Source: DATAES01 sp963802415
Lineage (GTDB): Bacteria > Actinomycetota > Acidimicrobiia > Acidimicrobiales > JACDCH01
Length of the DNA stretch: 64,000 bases
Assembly: GCA_963802415.1 (NCBI GenBank)
Contig: CAWDIH010000001.1
Location: 2,790,001 to 2,854,000, forward strand
Direction: 5' to 3'
Part shown: positions 56,537-64,000 of the stretch, in pieces
Numbering within the stretch: position 1 is the stretch's first letter
Layout of the letters: each line of letters begins with the position of its first letter
The notes under the pieces: model-generated
Told to the model about the DNA's origin: nothing
What the model saw: only the letters and a program-made list of their open reading frames with translations
Databases searched by the model: none
Program-made: the position numbers and the translations under genes

Positions 56537-57910
56537 GTGCGCGTCACCATGGGTATCGGGCGGCGACGGCACTGGGTGTTCGCGGTCGTGCTCGCCCTCG
56601 CGGTGCCGTTGCTGCGGGCGCCGTTGAGCTCCCTGGGGACCACCGCACACGGCTTCGCAGTTGGCGCGCAGTCGAGCACTGCGGAGCCAGGTCCGTGCGA
56701 CGGGCAGGTTCACTGGGTGGGCGCGTGGGCGGCGGCGCCGCAGGACACGAGCGCGCTGGTGCCGGCGCGTGCACCCGACGGTGACACGACACCAGACACG
56801 GCCCGCGAGTCGTTCACTGATCAGTCATTCCGCATGATCGTGACGCCGCACGTCGCAGGATCCGAGTTGCGGGTTCGGTTGGCCAACCGGTTCGGCAACG
56901 ATGCCGTGACCTTCGACACCGTGCACGTCGGTCATCGCCAGGCGGGCGCTTCCATCACGCCCGGTACCGACCACGTGGTCACGTTCGCGGGTGGCGGGCC
57001 GGCGGTCACGGTTGCCCCGGGCACGGTTGTGGTCAGCGACCCCGTGAACCTCGCCGTCGATGCCTTCCACGACTTGGCCATCAGCTTCTACGTTGCGAGT
57101 ACGGCCTCGTTGGACGTGCACCCCGACGCCCAACAGACCCAGTACCTCACGTCGCCAGGGGCGGGTGATCACACAGCCGACACCGACGGCGCCGCCTTCG
57201 GCCATCCCGTCCGCAGCTGGCTCGCCGTCACCGGAGTCGACGTGCTCGCACCGGCGTCAATTGGCGCGATTGCGGTTGTCGGTGACTCGCTGACCGACGG
57301 TCTCGGCTCCACCACCGACGCGACCGCCCGCTGGACCGACGACCTAGCTCGTCGCGCCCTCGGCAGCGGAGCACCGATCGCCGTGCTCAACGGCGGCATC
57401 AGCGGCAACCAGGTCGCACGCGACAACCTCGCTGGACATGTCGGACAGGTTCGAGGCGCGGGTCTGAGCGCGGTGAACCGTCTCGACGCGGACGCGCTGC
57501 AACAGTCGGGCGTTCGTGCCGTTGTCGTGTACGCCGGCATCAACGACCTGTTCGCCCCGTCGCGCGCCGACCCGGTGCGCGCCGTCGTCGCCGGCTACCA
57601 GGCGATGATCGACCGGGCGCACATTGCGGGACTCCGCGTGGTGGGTGCCACCCTGACACCGGCGGGACAGGACGGCCCCGCTGAATGGTGGCGGCAAGCC
57701 ATCAATGAATGGATCCGGACCAGCGGTGGTTTCGACGCGGTGATCGATCTCGATGCCGCCGTGCGAGATCCGGTGCATTCCAACCGCATCGCTTCCGGCC
57801 TCACGAACGAGATCGTGCATTTCAACGACACCGGCTACCGCGCCCTCGCCGCTTCCATCGATCTCGGCGCGTTGCGCGCCTCCGGCTGCACCGGACAAGC
57901 CGACAGCTAG
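56537..57910 (+). CDS. Secreted SGNH/GDSL-family esterase
   Basis: 457 residues with an N-terminal signal peptide (HWVFAVVLALAVPLLRAPLS). The SGNH blocks are VVGDSLTDG (Ser), NGGISGNQV (Gly), YAGINDLFAP (Asn), and NEIVHFNDTGYRAL where the Asp/His pair is expected. The N-terminal 230 residues are an Ig-like beta domain typical of these extracellular esterases. Substrate perhaps acylated polysaccharide. Convergent with the acetyltransferase gene. Confidence 0.85.
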   Translation: MRVTMGIGRRRHWVFAVVLALAVPLLRAPLSSLGTTAHGFAVGAQSSTAEPGPCDGQVHWVGAWAAAPQDTSALVPARAPDGDTTPDTARESFTDQSFRMIVTPHVAGSELRVRLANRFGNDAVTFDTVHVGHRQAGASITPGTDHVVTFAGGGPAVTVAPGTVVVSDPVNLAVDAFHDLAISFYVASTASLDVHPDAQQTQYLTSPGAGDHTADTDGAAFGHPVRSWLAVTGVDVLAPASIGAIAVVGDSLTDGLGSTTDATARWTDDLARRALGSGAPIAVLNGGISGNQVARDNLAGHVGQVRGAGLSAVNRLDADALQQSGVRAVVVYAGINDLFAPSRADPVRAVVAGYQAMIDRAHIAGLRVVGATLTPAGQDGPAEWWRQAINEWIRTSGGFDAVIDLDAAVRDPVHSNRIASGLTNEIVHFNDTGYRALAASIDLGALRASGCTGQADS

Positions 57911-57929
57911 ACGCCCGGCCGGCCCTCGG

Positions 57930-58448
57930 CTAGTTCGCGACGTCCTCGCGTAGCAGGCCATACATCACGCTGTCGCGCCAATGGCCGTCGCGGAAGTACA
58001 CGCCGCGATGAACTCCCTCACGCCGGAACCCGACGCATTCCAATGCTCTTTGCTCGGCAACGTTGCCGACCTCGGTTCCGGCTTGAAGACGGTGCACCGG
58101 AGTCGTCGCGAACAAGTACGAGACGAGCTGCCGTTGGGCCTCGGTGCCTATGCCGTGCCCGCGGTGTTCCGGAAACAATGCGATCCCGATCTCGAGCTTG
58201 GTTGGCGCACCGACCCGACGCCAGTTGACCCATCCCGCGCAAGCCCCGTCGCCGAGCTCGACGGCCAGGTACGACGACTCGTCGCCGACAAGACCGTCCT
58301 CGTGCCATCGCCGCTCGAGCTGATGTGCCGTGTCCATGCGGAATCCGAACCACTGGTACTCGCCCGGCGCGTCCGGCGCCCAGATCAACCGCAGAAGATC
58401 GGCCAGTTCCGCTTCCACGATCGGCCGCAATCTCGCGAGCGCTCCCAC
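57930..58448 (-). CDS. GNAT acetyltransferase (RimJ/RimL-like)
   Basis: 172 residues. The acetyl-CoA binding loop is FPEHRGHGIGTEAQRQLVSY, the fold includes LAVELGDGACAGWVNWRRVG and AEQRALECVGFRREGVHRGV, as in RimJ/RimL or ribosomal-protein acetylases. The start at 58448 is the point where family similarity begins; a further GTG at 58493 adds 15 residues. It may be the last gene of the operon upstream. Confidence 0.83.
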   Translation of the reverse strand: MGALARLRPIVEAELADLLRLIWAPDAPGEYQWFGFRMDTAHQLERRWHEDGLVGDESSYLAVELGDGACAGWVNWRRVGAPTKLEIGIALFPEHRGHGIGTEAQRQLVSYLFATTPVHRLQAGTEVGNVAEQRALECVGFRREGVHRGVYFRDGHWRDSVMYGLLREDVAN

Positions 58449-58489
58449 CCGCCCATTCTCGCCCACCTCGCAATGGACTGAGCTCCGAC

Positions 58490-59758
58490 TCACGATCCAA
58501 GCAAGCTCTGCTTGACGACCTTGCCGGCGTCGTTGCGGGGAAGCTTTGCGATTCGTTCGAACCGAACCGGGACCTTGTACGGCGCAAGGTGGGAGCGGCA
58601 GAGCGTCATGAGCTCGGAGTCGTCGACGGGCTCGTGCTCGACGACAACGCCCACGGGCACCTCACCCAAGCGGTCGTCGGGCGCGCCGACCACGGCGACG
58701 TCGGCAACTGACGGCGACAGACGGAGCACTTCTTCGACTTCGGCGGGGTGCACCTTCAGTCCACCTCGGTTGATCACGTCCGACACGCGGCCGTCGATCC
58801 ACACGAAGCCGTCGTCATCGATCCGTGCGACATCGCCGGTGTGCTGCCAGTCGTCGATCCGCCCAGGGATGCGCACGAGCAGTTCGCCGGTCTCGTCCTC
58901 GGTGCGGACCTCGACACCGCTGTGGGGGCGGCCGACCGCACCGAGCTTGGCGTCGCCGTACGTCTTGGAGTCGGCGGCGCTCCAGCCGACGACCTCACCG
59001 CCGAGCTCGGTCTGGCCGTAGCCGTTGAGCACGTTGATACCGAAACGGTCTCGGAACCGGCGGGCCTGCAACGGTGACAGCGGAGCCGAGATCGAGCGCA
59101 CATACTTGAGCGGCGAGAGCTCCTCGATGCTCTGGTCATCGGCGAGCATCACCATGGCGGCGGGTGGCAGCACGGTGCTCCTGATGCCGAAACGCTCGAC
59201 GAGGTCAGCGAAGAGCCTGGTTTCGAAGCGGTCCATGAGCACCACGGGTGCGCCGGTGCGGAAGGCGAAGAGCAACTGGTAGATCCCGTTCCACAGTCCG
59301 AGCGACACGGGGATCAGATTGGGCATCGGCGCCTTCGAAGCATCCGAAGGGCTCGTCCGCAGCGTGCCCAGGACCTGATCGATTCCCTCGAGGACGCGTG
59401 CATGGAGCAAGGGCACAGGTTTCGGCGGTCCGGTCGTGCCGGAAGTGAACGAAACGACGGCTACGCCGGGGTCGAAGACGGCGCCCACGACGTCGCGCTC
59501 GATGCGCGCGATCTCCCTCGGTGTCAGGCGGGGGTTTATGGGGACGTACACGCCGCCGACCTTCCACACCGCGAAGAGCGTGGCGACGAGTTCGCCGCCG
59601 TTCGGCAGTGGACAGCCGACGGCCGTGCCCGGCGAGACATCGAGGCCGGACGCCAGCGCGTCGACGCGATCCCGCAGTTGCGACCGAGTCCACTCTCTGT
59701 CCGGCCCGTAGACGGCCACGTCGTCGCCGGGGCGTGGAAGGAGCGAGAGCAGGTTCAC
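58490..59758 (-). CDS. AMP-dependent acyl-CoA ligase
   Basis: 422 residues, shorter than most ANL enzymes (about 500). P-loop SFTSGTTGPPKPVPL, motif GYGQTELGG and hinge WIDGRVSDVINRGGLKVHPA are present; the C-terminal Lys is in NDAGKVVKQSLLG. GTG 59758 overlaps the stop of the upstream enoyl-CoA hydratase (GTGA). It would activate a carboxylic acid for the beta-oxidation genes in the same operon. Deletion within the N-terminal subdomain may explain its short length. Confidence 0.85.
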   Translation of the reverse strand: MNLLSLLPRPGDDVAVYGPDREWTRSQLRDRVDALASGLDVSPGTAVGCPLPNGGELVATLFAVWKVGGVYVPINPRLTPREIARIERDVVGAVFDPGVAVVSFTSGTTGPPKPVPLLHARVLEGIDQVLGTLRTSPSDASKAPMPNLIPVSLGLWNGIYQLLFAFRTGAPVVLMDRFETRLFADLVERFGIRSTVLPPAAMVMLADDQSIEELSPLKYVRSISAPLSPLQARRFRDRFGINVLNGYGQTELGGEVVGWSAADSKTYGDAKLGAVGRPHSGVEVRTEDETGELLVRIPGRIDDWQHTGDVARIDDDGFVWIDGRVSDVINRGGLKVHPAEVEEVLRLSPSVADVAVVGAPDDRLGEVPVGVVVEHEPVDDSELMTLCRSHLAPYKVPVRFERIAKLPRNDAGKVVKQSLLGS

Positions 59759-60549
59759 GTCTTCCACTGGGGCTCGCGTTTCTCGGCGAACGCAGCCGGT
59801 CCTTCGGTCTGGTCGGGATGACCCCACATCGACACGAGCTCGCGCGCGCCGGCGCGGCATGCGTCGGTGAGACCCATCTCGAGCGCGCCCCACAGCGCTC
59901 GCTTGGTCGCTGCCATCGCGGCCGGACTGTTCTTCGCGATGGTCTCGGCGAGTTCCTGCACCCGTTCACGCAGGCGGTCCGGCGGATCGACGACCTCGCT
60001 GACCATGCCGAGCTCGTAGGCCCGGCCCGCTGACATCCGTTCGTACCGGCCGAGGAACGCCATGCGCATGACTGCTTCGACTGGGATCTTTCGCATCAGG
60101 GCGATTGCTTCGATGGACACGACCTGACCCACCGAGACGTGGGGATCGAAGAACTGCGCGTCGGACGAGCAGATCACGATGTCGGCCTCGGCCACCCAGT
60201 GGAACCCACCGCCAGCGCAGATGCCGTTCACTGCAGTGATCACCGGCTTCCACACCTGCTGCTGCCACGACGTGAAGTGGAGGTCCCAGGCCTCGACGCT
60301 GTCACGGTAACGCTCCATGCCGACGCCATCCGATGCGATCTCTGCGACGTCCACCCCGGTCTGGAAGGCGCGCCCGTTGCCGGTGTGCACGATGACCCGA
60401 ACGTCGGGATCGTGGTCGAGCTCGAGCCACGCGTCGCCGAACTCCTCGCGCATCTTGGCGTTCATCGCGTTGAGCTGGTCAGGGCGATTGTTGATCAGCC
60501 AGCCGACGGGGCCGTGACGCTCGACGATCAAGTGCTCGTAGTCAGCCAC
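59755..60549 (-). CDS. Enoyl-CoA hydratase/isomerase family, copy 1
   Basis: 264 residues of the crotonase fold. ITAVNGICAGGGFHWVAEAD is the oxyanion-hole block; FDPHVSVGQVVSIEAIALMR and LRERVQELAETIAKNSPAAM follow. The start GTG 60549 aligns with the neighbouring paralogue; ATG 60573 with GAAGGA is an alternative. Its 5' end overlaps the upstream hydratase gene. Nearly the same C-terminus as copy 2. Reaction on 2-enoyl-CoA or other acyl-CoA. Confidence 0.88.
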   Translation of the reverse strand: MADYEHLIVERHGPVGWLINNRPDQLNAMNAKMREEFGDAWLELDHDPDVRVIVHTGNGRAFQTGVDVAEIASDGVGMERYRDSVEAWDLHFTSWQQQVWKPVITAVNGICAGGGFHWVAEADIVICSSDAQFFDPHVSVGQVVSIEAIALMRKIPVEAVMRMAFLGRYERMSAGRAYELGMVSEVVDPPDRLRERVQELAETIAKNSPAAMAATKRALWGALEMGLTDACRAGARELVSMWGHPDQTEGPAAFAEKREPQWKT

Positions 60550-61328
60550 TGCGGTTCTCTCTTCTGTGACCATGCTGCGGGTCCTTCGGTCTGGTCGGGG
60601 TGGCCCCACATCCCGACGAGCTCGCGCGCCCCGGCCCGGCATGCGTCGGTGAGTCCGAGCTCGAGTGCAGCCCACAGTGCTCGCTTGGTCGCCGCCATCG
60701 CCGCGGGACTGTTGCGGGCGATGAGGCGCGCGATCTCGCCGGCGCGTTCCCGCAGTCGGGCGGGTTCGACGACTTCGGACAGGATCCCGAGCTGCCGCGC
60801 CCGCTCCGCGGTCAGTCGTTCGTACCGTCCGACGAACGCCATACGAGTCATCGCTTCCATCGGCGACTTCTGCACGAGCCCGATCGCTTCGTACGCCGTC
60901 ACCTGACCGATCGAGACGTGCGGGTCGAGGAGCGTTGCATCCGAGGACGCGATCACGATGTCGGCATCGGCCACGAAGTGGAGCCCGCCGCCTGCGCACA
61001 CGCCGTTGACTGCGGCGATGACCGGCTTCCATACCTCGTTGTGCCAGGCAGTGAGCTTGAGCTCCGCGCGCTTCGTGCGTCGGGATTGCTCGCGGAGAGC
61101 GTCCTTGTCCTTTGCCAGTTGGTTGACGTCGAGGCCAGTTTGGAACGCGTCGCCGTTGCCGGTGTTCACGATCACGCGCACTTCGGGATCTGCGGCCAGC
61201 TCCCGCCACGCGGCCTCGAGCTCGGCGAGCATGGTCGCGTCCATCGCGTTGCCACGATCCGGGCGGTCGAAGATCAACCAGCCGACACGTCCGTCACGAT
61301 GGACATCGAGGGTGGCGTAGCGACTCAC
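60528..61328 (-). CDS. Enoyl-CoA hydratase/isomerase family, copy 2
   Basis: 266 residues. VIAAVNGVCAGGGLHFVADA is the oxyanion block and LLDPHVSIGQVTAYEAIGLV follows. GTG 61328 overlaps the acyl-CoA dehydrogenase stop (GTGA). About two thirds identical to copy 1 with an almost identical C-terminus (SPAAMAATKRALWAALE vs ALWGALE), so the two arose by tandem duplication. May have distinct substrates. Confidence 0.9.
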   Translation of the reverse strand: MSRYATLDVHRDGRVGWLIFDRPDRGNAMDATMLAELEAAWRELAADPEVRVIVNTGNGDAFQTGLDVNQLAKDKDALREQSRRTKRAELKLTAWHNEVWKPVIAAVNGVCAGGGLHFVADADIVIASSDATLLDPHVSIGQVTAYEAIGLVQKSPMEAMTRMAFVGRYERLTAERARQLGILSEVVEPARLRERAGEIARLIARNSPAAMAATKRALWAALELGLTDACRAGARELVGMWGHPDQTEGPAAWSQKREPQWLTTST

Positions 61329-62542
61329 GATCGCGGGACGTCCTTCCACGGTGCGCCCTTGTACGGATCGGGCTCGCGAGGAAGACCGAGGACGCGCTCG
61401 CCGATGACGTTCTTGTTGACCTCGGTGGTCCCGCCCTCGATGGTGTTCGCCCGGCTGCGCAGCATGCCCTTCACCGTGCGATCGAGGCCGTCGCCGTAGT
61501 GTCCGTTCGCCACGGAGGCGGAGTGTCCGTTCGCCACGGAGGCTGGCCACGCCATCGCGTGTGCGCCCATCAGGTCGACGGCCGCGAGCTGGATGCGCTG
61601 ATTCAGGTCGCTTTGATGCACCTTGCCGATCGACGTGAGCGGTCCGCCACGGAGCCGACGATTCGTCCACGCCCGGATCTGCTCCTCGGCCCACAGCGCG
61701 ACGACTCGTTGACGCATGATGGGATCGTCGATCCTTCGGCTCCGCAACGCGTCGGCACCGAAGCCGCCGATGCGGTCGACGCCGCCGGATCCGGAGCCGG
61801 AAACCATCTGGCGTTCGCCGGACAGCGTGGCGCCCGCGACCCTCCATCCTTCGCCCTCGTCGCCCACTCGTTGGAAGTCCGGAACGCGGACGTCGTCGAG
61901 AAAGACTTCGTTGAAGTCGATCTCGCCGGTGATGTGACGCAGCGGACGAACGGTGACACCGGGCGCGTGCAGGTCGACGAGGAAGTACGTGATGCCATCG
62001 CGCTTCGGCACGTCTGGATCCGTGCGAGCCAGACACACGGCCCAGTCCGACAGGTGGGCCCACGTGGTCCACACCTTCTGACCGCTCACCGCCCAGCCGT
62101 CGCCGTCGCGAACGGCGCGCGTGGCGAGCGACGCGAGATCCGACCCGGCACCGGGCTCGCTGAAGAGCTGGCACCACTTCTCCGTGTTGTCGACGATTCG
62201 GGGAAGGAAGCGCAGCCGCTGCTGCTCGGTACCGTGCGCGAACAGGGCGGGTGCGCAGAGGTTCAAACCGAGCGGGTTCAAACGCCCGAGTGCGTACGGC
62301 GCGAGCACCGCCTCGATCTGACGCGCCGTCGCAACGTCGACATCGAGGCCGCCGTACTCCTTCGGCCATGTCGGCACGACATAGCCCGACGCAGCGAACG
62401 TCGGGTACCACGCCTCGTACTCCGCGAAGGTCCGCACCTCCCGAAGAGGTCGGCCTGCTGCCGCAACGTCGCGCCACGCCTTCGGAACATTCGCTTCGAC
62501 CCAGGTCAGCGCCTCGCCGGCTGCAATGCTCGCGTCGTTCAT
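61325..62542 (-). CDS. Acyl-CoA dehydrogenase
   Basis: 405 residues. FAD/acyl-CoA motifs include WCQLFSEPGAGSDLASLATR, VSGQKVWTTWAHLSDWAVCL, and the C-terminal ANTIEGGTTEVNKNVIGERV. It catalyses alpha,beta-dehydrogenation of an acyl-CoA. ATG 62542 overlaps the stop of the upstream hydratase (ATGA). An unusual 8-residue duplicate (SVANGH twice) sits near residue 340. Belongs with the steroid/branched fatty-acid type clusters. Confidence 0.9.
   Translation of the reverse strand: MNDASIAAGEALTWVEANVPKAWRDVAAAGRPLREVRTFAEYEAWYPTFAASGYVVPTWPKEYGGLDVDVATARQIEAVLAPYALGRLNPLGLNLCAPALFAHGTEQQRLRFLPRIVDNTEKWCQLFSEPGAGSDLASLATRAVRDGDGWAVSGQKVWTTWAHLSDWAVCLARTDPDVPKRDGITYFLVDLHAPGVTVRPLRHITGEIDFNEVFLDDVRVPDFQRVGDEGEGWRVAGATLSGERQMVSGSGSGGVDRIGGFGADALRSRRIDDPIMRQRVVALWAEEQIRAWTNRRLRGGPLTSIGKVHQSDLNQRIQLAAVDLMGAHAMAWPASVANGHSASVANGHYGDGLDRTVKGMLRSRANTIEGGTTEVNKNVIGERVLGLPREPDPYKGAPWKDVPRS
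61500..61547 (-). repeat. In-frame 24-bp tandem duplication in acyl-CoA dehydrogenase
   Basis: TGTCCGTTCGCCACGGAGGC occurs at 61500-61519 and again at 61524-61543, a 24-bp period. It adds eight residues and keeps the frame. Recent replication slippage or assembly artefact. Confidence 0.85.
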
Positions 62543-63345
62543 CGTCCAGTGAACTTCGCGTCGCGCTTGTCGACGAACGCCTGCATCCCCTCGCGGAAGT
62601 CCTCGCTCCGACTCGACAGCTCGATCGCGAACGCCTCGTCCCGCAAGTGCTGGTCCAGGGTGTGCTCCGCGGAGGTGTGCAACATCCATTTGGTGAGACC
62701 GAGGCTGACCGTCGGTCCGCTCGCAAGTTGCGCGGCGAGCGCGTGGGCGGTCGTGTCGACGTCAGCGGCGGGAACCGTTCGGTGGCCGAGGCCCCACTCG
62801 ACCGCGGTGCGTCCGTCGACGGCCGTCCCGAGGATCAAGAGCTCCCGCGCACGCTGCAAGCCGACGAGGCGGGGCAGCAGCCACGTACCGCCCGAGTCCG
62901 GCGTGAACCCTCGTTGGCTGAACGGCTCCCACACGCGTGCATCCTCGGCCAGTACTGCGAAGTCGCACACGGCGACGACGTGCAACCCGATGCCGGCAAC
63001 CCACCCTCTGGCCGCCACGACAATCGGCACCTGGGTGGTGCACAGCACGGGGATGAGCCTGTGCGCTTCGGATGGCAACCGGCGCTGGATGGAGCCGATT
63101 CGCGGTTTCCGATCACCGCCCGAAGCCGCAGTGTTGCGACCCACGATGTCGAACCCGCTGCAGAAGTGGTCGCCTTCGGCCGTCACGAGGATGCTGCGGA
63201 CGTCTTCGTCGCGCCCGGCGCGATCGACCTCGCCGATGATCGTCGCGACCATGTCATCGTCGAGGGCGTTGCGCTCCTTCGGCTTGTCGAGATGAAGGTG
63301 GACGATCCCGTCGTCGCGGCTGACGTGCACGTGATCCGACGTCAT
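62539..63345 (-). CDS. Enoyl-CoA hydratase/isomerase family, copy 3
   Basis: 268 residues. HLHLDKPKERNALDDDM, GDHFCSGFDIVGRN and PIVVAARGWVAGIGLHVVAV are crotonase-fold blocks, and the catalytic-side segment is FTPDSGGTWLLPRLVG. More distant from copies 1 and 2. ATG 63345 overlaps the MaoC-like gene stop, and its stop overlaps the dehydrogenase start. Probably hydratase or isomerase on the same pathway. Confidence 0.88.
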   Translation of the reverse strand: MTSDHVHVSRDDGIVHLHLDKPKERNALDDDMVATIIGEVDRAGRDEDVRSILVTAEGDHFCSGFDIVGRNTAASGGDRKPRIGSIQRRLPSEAHRLIPVLCTTQVPIVVAARGWVAGIGLHVVAVCDFAVLAEDARVWEPFSQRGFTPDSGGTWLLPRLVGLQRARELLILGTAVDGRTAVEWGLGHRTVPAADVDTTAHALAAQLASGPTVSLGLTKWMLHTSAEHTLDQHLRDEAFAIELSSRSEDFREGMQAFVDKRDAKFTGR

Positions 63346-64000
63346 CGGTCCTCCCACCGTGCGGCGATCTCCTCGAGCGCACCTTGCAGGTCGGAACCCG
63401 GCGGATCGGGCAAACGCACGGGCCCATGGTCGCGTGAAGGCAGCAGGACCGTCGCGTGCCCTGGCGTGGTCACTTGCCCCCGCTGGTTCCTGCATGACAC
63501 GTCGAGGTCGACGGCCGGCCGCCCACCGTCCACGATGTACTTGCGCGTCACCGCCCCGCGGACCCACTGCGTATCGCCCACGTAGTTGAACAGCCGGAAC
63601 TCGCAGTCCAGCTTCCAGAGCCACGCATCGTCACCCATCCAGTCCGTGCACAGGTGGATGAGCCACGTCTCCCGCATCCGGCCGTAGTCGAACGTCGTCG
63701 GATTGCCGGACCGGCGCCGCGAACTCCGGGTCCCAGTGGACGCGTTGCATGACGTCGGGGATGTTGTGTTCGTCGCGGTGGAAGAAGCGGGGGATGCGGG
63801 CCCGGTTCTGCGCGGCCAGGCGCAACGCCTTCACGCCATAGAGGCCCATGCCCATTCCGACGTGCCAGCAGATCATGTCGGTGACGGTCAACGGTCCCTT
63901 CGCGAGCGGCCCGACCTCATCGCCTTCGTGGACGTCTTCCCACCAGCGCGGTTCGACGCCGCGCGGGTGCTCCGACGCGTACTGCTTCTCGATCTCTTCG
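63342..64000 (-). CDS. MaoC/FAS1-like acyl dehydratase, partial, frameshift near 63712
   Basis: The gene begins beyond 64000. The visible part reads EEIEKQYASEHPRGVEPRWW, LTVTDMICWHVGMGMGLYG, then after a one-base shift PTTFDYGRMRETWLIHLCTD and KLDCEFRLFNYVGDTQWVRG to WEDR. This resembles the hot-dog-fold hydratases of steroid and fatty-acid catabolism. It is the first visible gene of the operon, joined by ATGA to the next. The indel is near 63712. Confidence 0.78.

Noticed and set aside
61499..63585. Long plus-strand frames across the acyl-CoA operon
   Set aside because: They mirror the dehydrogenase and hydratase on the other strand and show no family motif.

Overview
The window is GC-rich DNA with codon usage and gene content typical of an actinobacterium (Actinomycetota). 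Pointers are two giant LuxR-family (LAL) ATPase regulators, class III cyclases (one fused to an alpha/beta hydrolase), several flavin-dependent LLM-type oxidoreductases, DUF2510 and DUF6081 proteins, a polyhydroxyalkanoate synthase, and a steroid/fatty-acid-type acyl-CoA operon. A deep-branching soil or freshwater lineage such as Acidimicrobiia fits, but I cannot fix the class from this window. I see no rRNA, tRNA, CRISPR array or intact transposon.

Layout. 1-9 kb: MFS exporter (cut by the edge), HSL-type esterase, UbiB-like kinase, LAL regulator, cysteine hydrolase, AMP-dependent CoA ligase; three of these loci share an upstream promoter-like box. 9-16.6 kb: a DUF4062-STAND-ATPase protein, an MBL-fold hydrolase, an acyl-ACP desaturase with a perfect palindromic operator just upstream, a PAS/cyclase protein, a DinB-fold protein and an LLM oxidoreductase. 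16.6-25 kb: secreted and DUF proteins, esterase, HEAT-repeat protein, hydrolase-cyclase fusion, DUF1269 protein, LLM oxidoreductase, a truncated VOC gene and an RTX-like secreted protein. 25-30 kb: a MarR/UspA divergent pair and a translationally coupled PHA synthase-depolymerase pair with a PucR regulator behind it. 30-39 kb: UBP zinc finger, SDR relic, second LAL regulator, NmrA-like reductase, DUF1772 protein, MFS exporter and DUF6081 protein. 39-54 kb: a stress-flavoured block (YkvA, ferredoxin, small HTH protein, PAP2/kinase/LPG-synthase-TM fusion, HdeD-UspA-HdeD with a GAF-LuxR regulator, BON-domain protein, MFS exporter, DUF1003, coiled-coil protein, Pol IV-like polymerase, TetR, cupin, YggT). 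54-64 kb: P450, SGNH hydrolase, and a tight minus-strand operon of MaoC-like dehydratase, three enoyl-CoA hydratases, acyl-CoA dehydrogenase and CoA ligase, almost every junction being a 4-bp ATGA/GTGA overlap.

Many genes (MBL, cyclase, PucR, LAL2, MFS2, DUF6081, PAP2-LPG, UspA, GNAT, P450, MaoC) are split by single indels while both halves still read as good protein, and several indels sit in short homopolymers. Sequencing error is the simplest explanation, so most are annotated as one CDS with a frameshift. Two lesions look genuine: an SDR gene that has lost its N-terminus and carries an in-frame stop, and a VOC gene that stops after 56 codons.

The strongest candidates for something undescribed are a 171-bp intergenic array of three about 61-bp imperfect repeats whose junctions form nested hairpins (47018-47188), the DUF4062-STAND-TPR protein as a stand-alone NLR-like sensor, and the three-part membrane fusion at 40.4-42.8 kb, in which both the PAP2 and kinase-like parts have lost their canonical catalytic residues.
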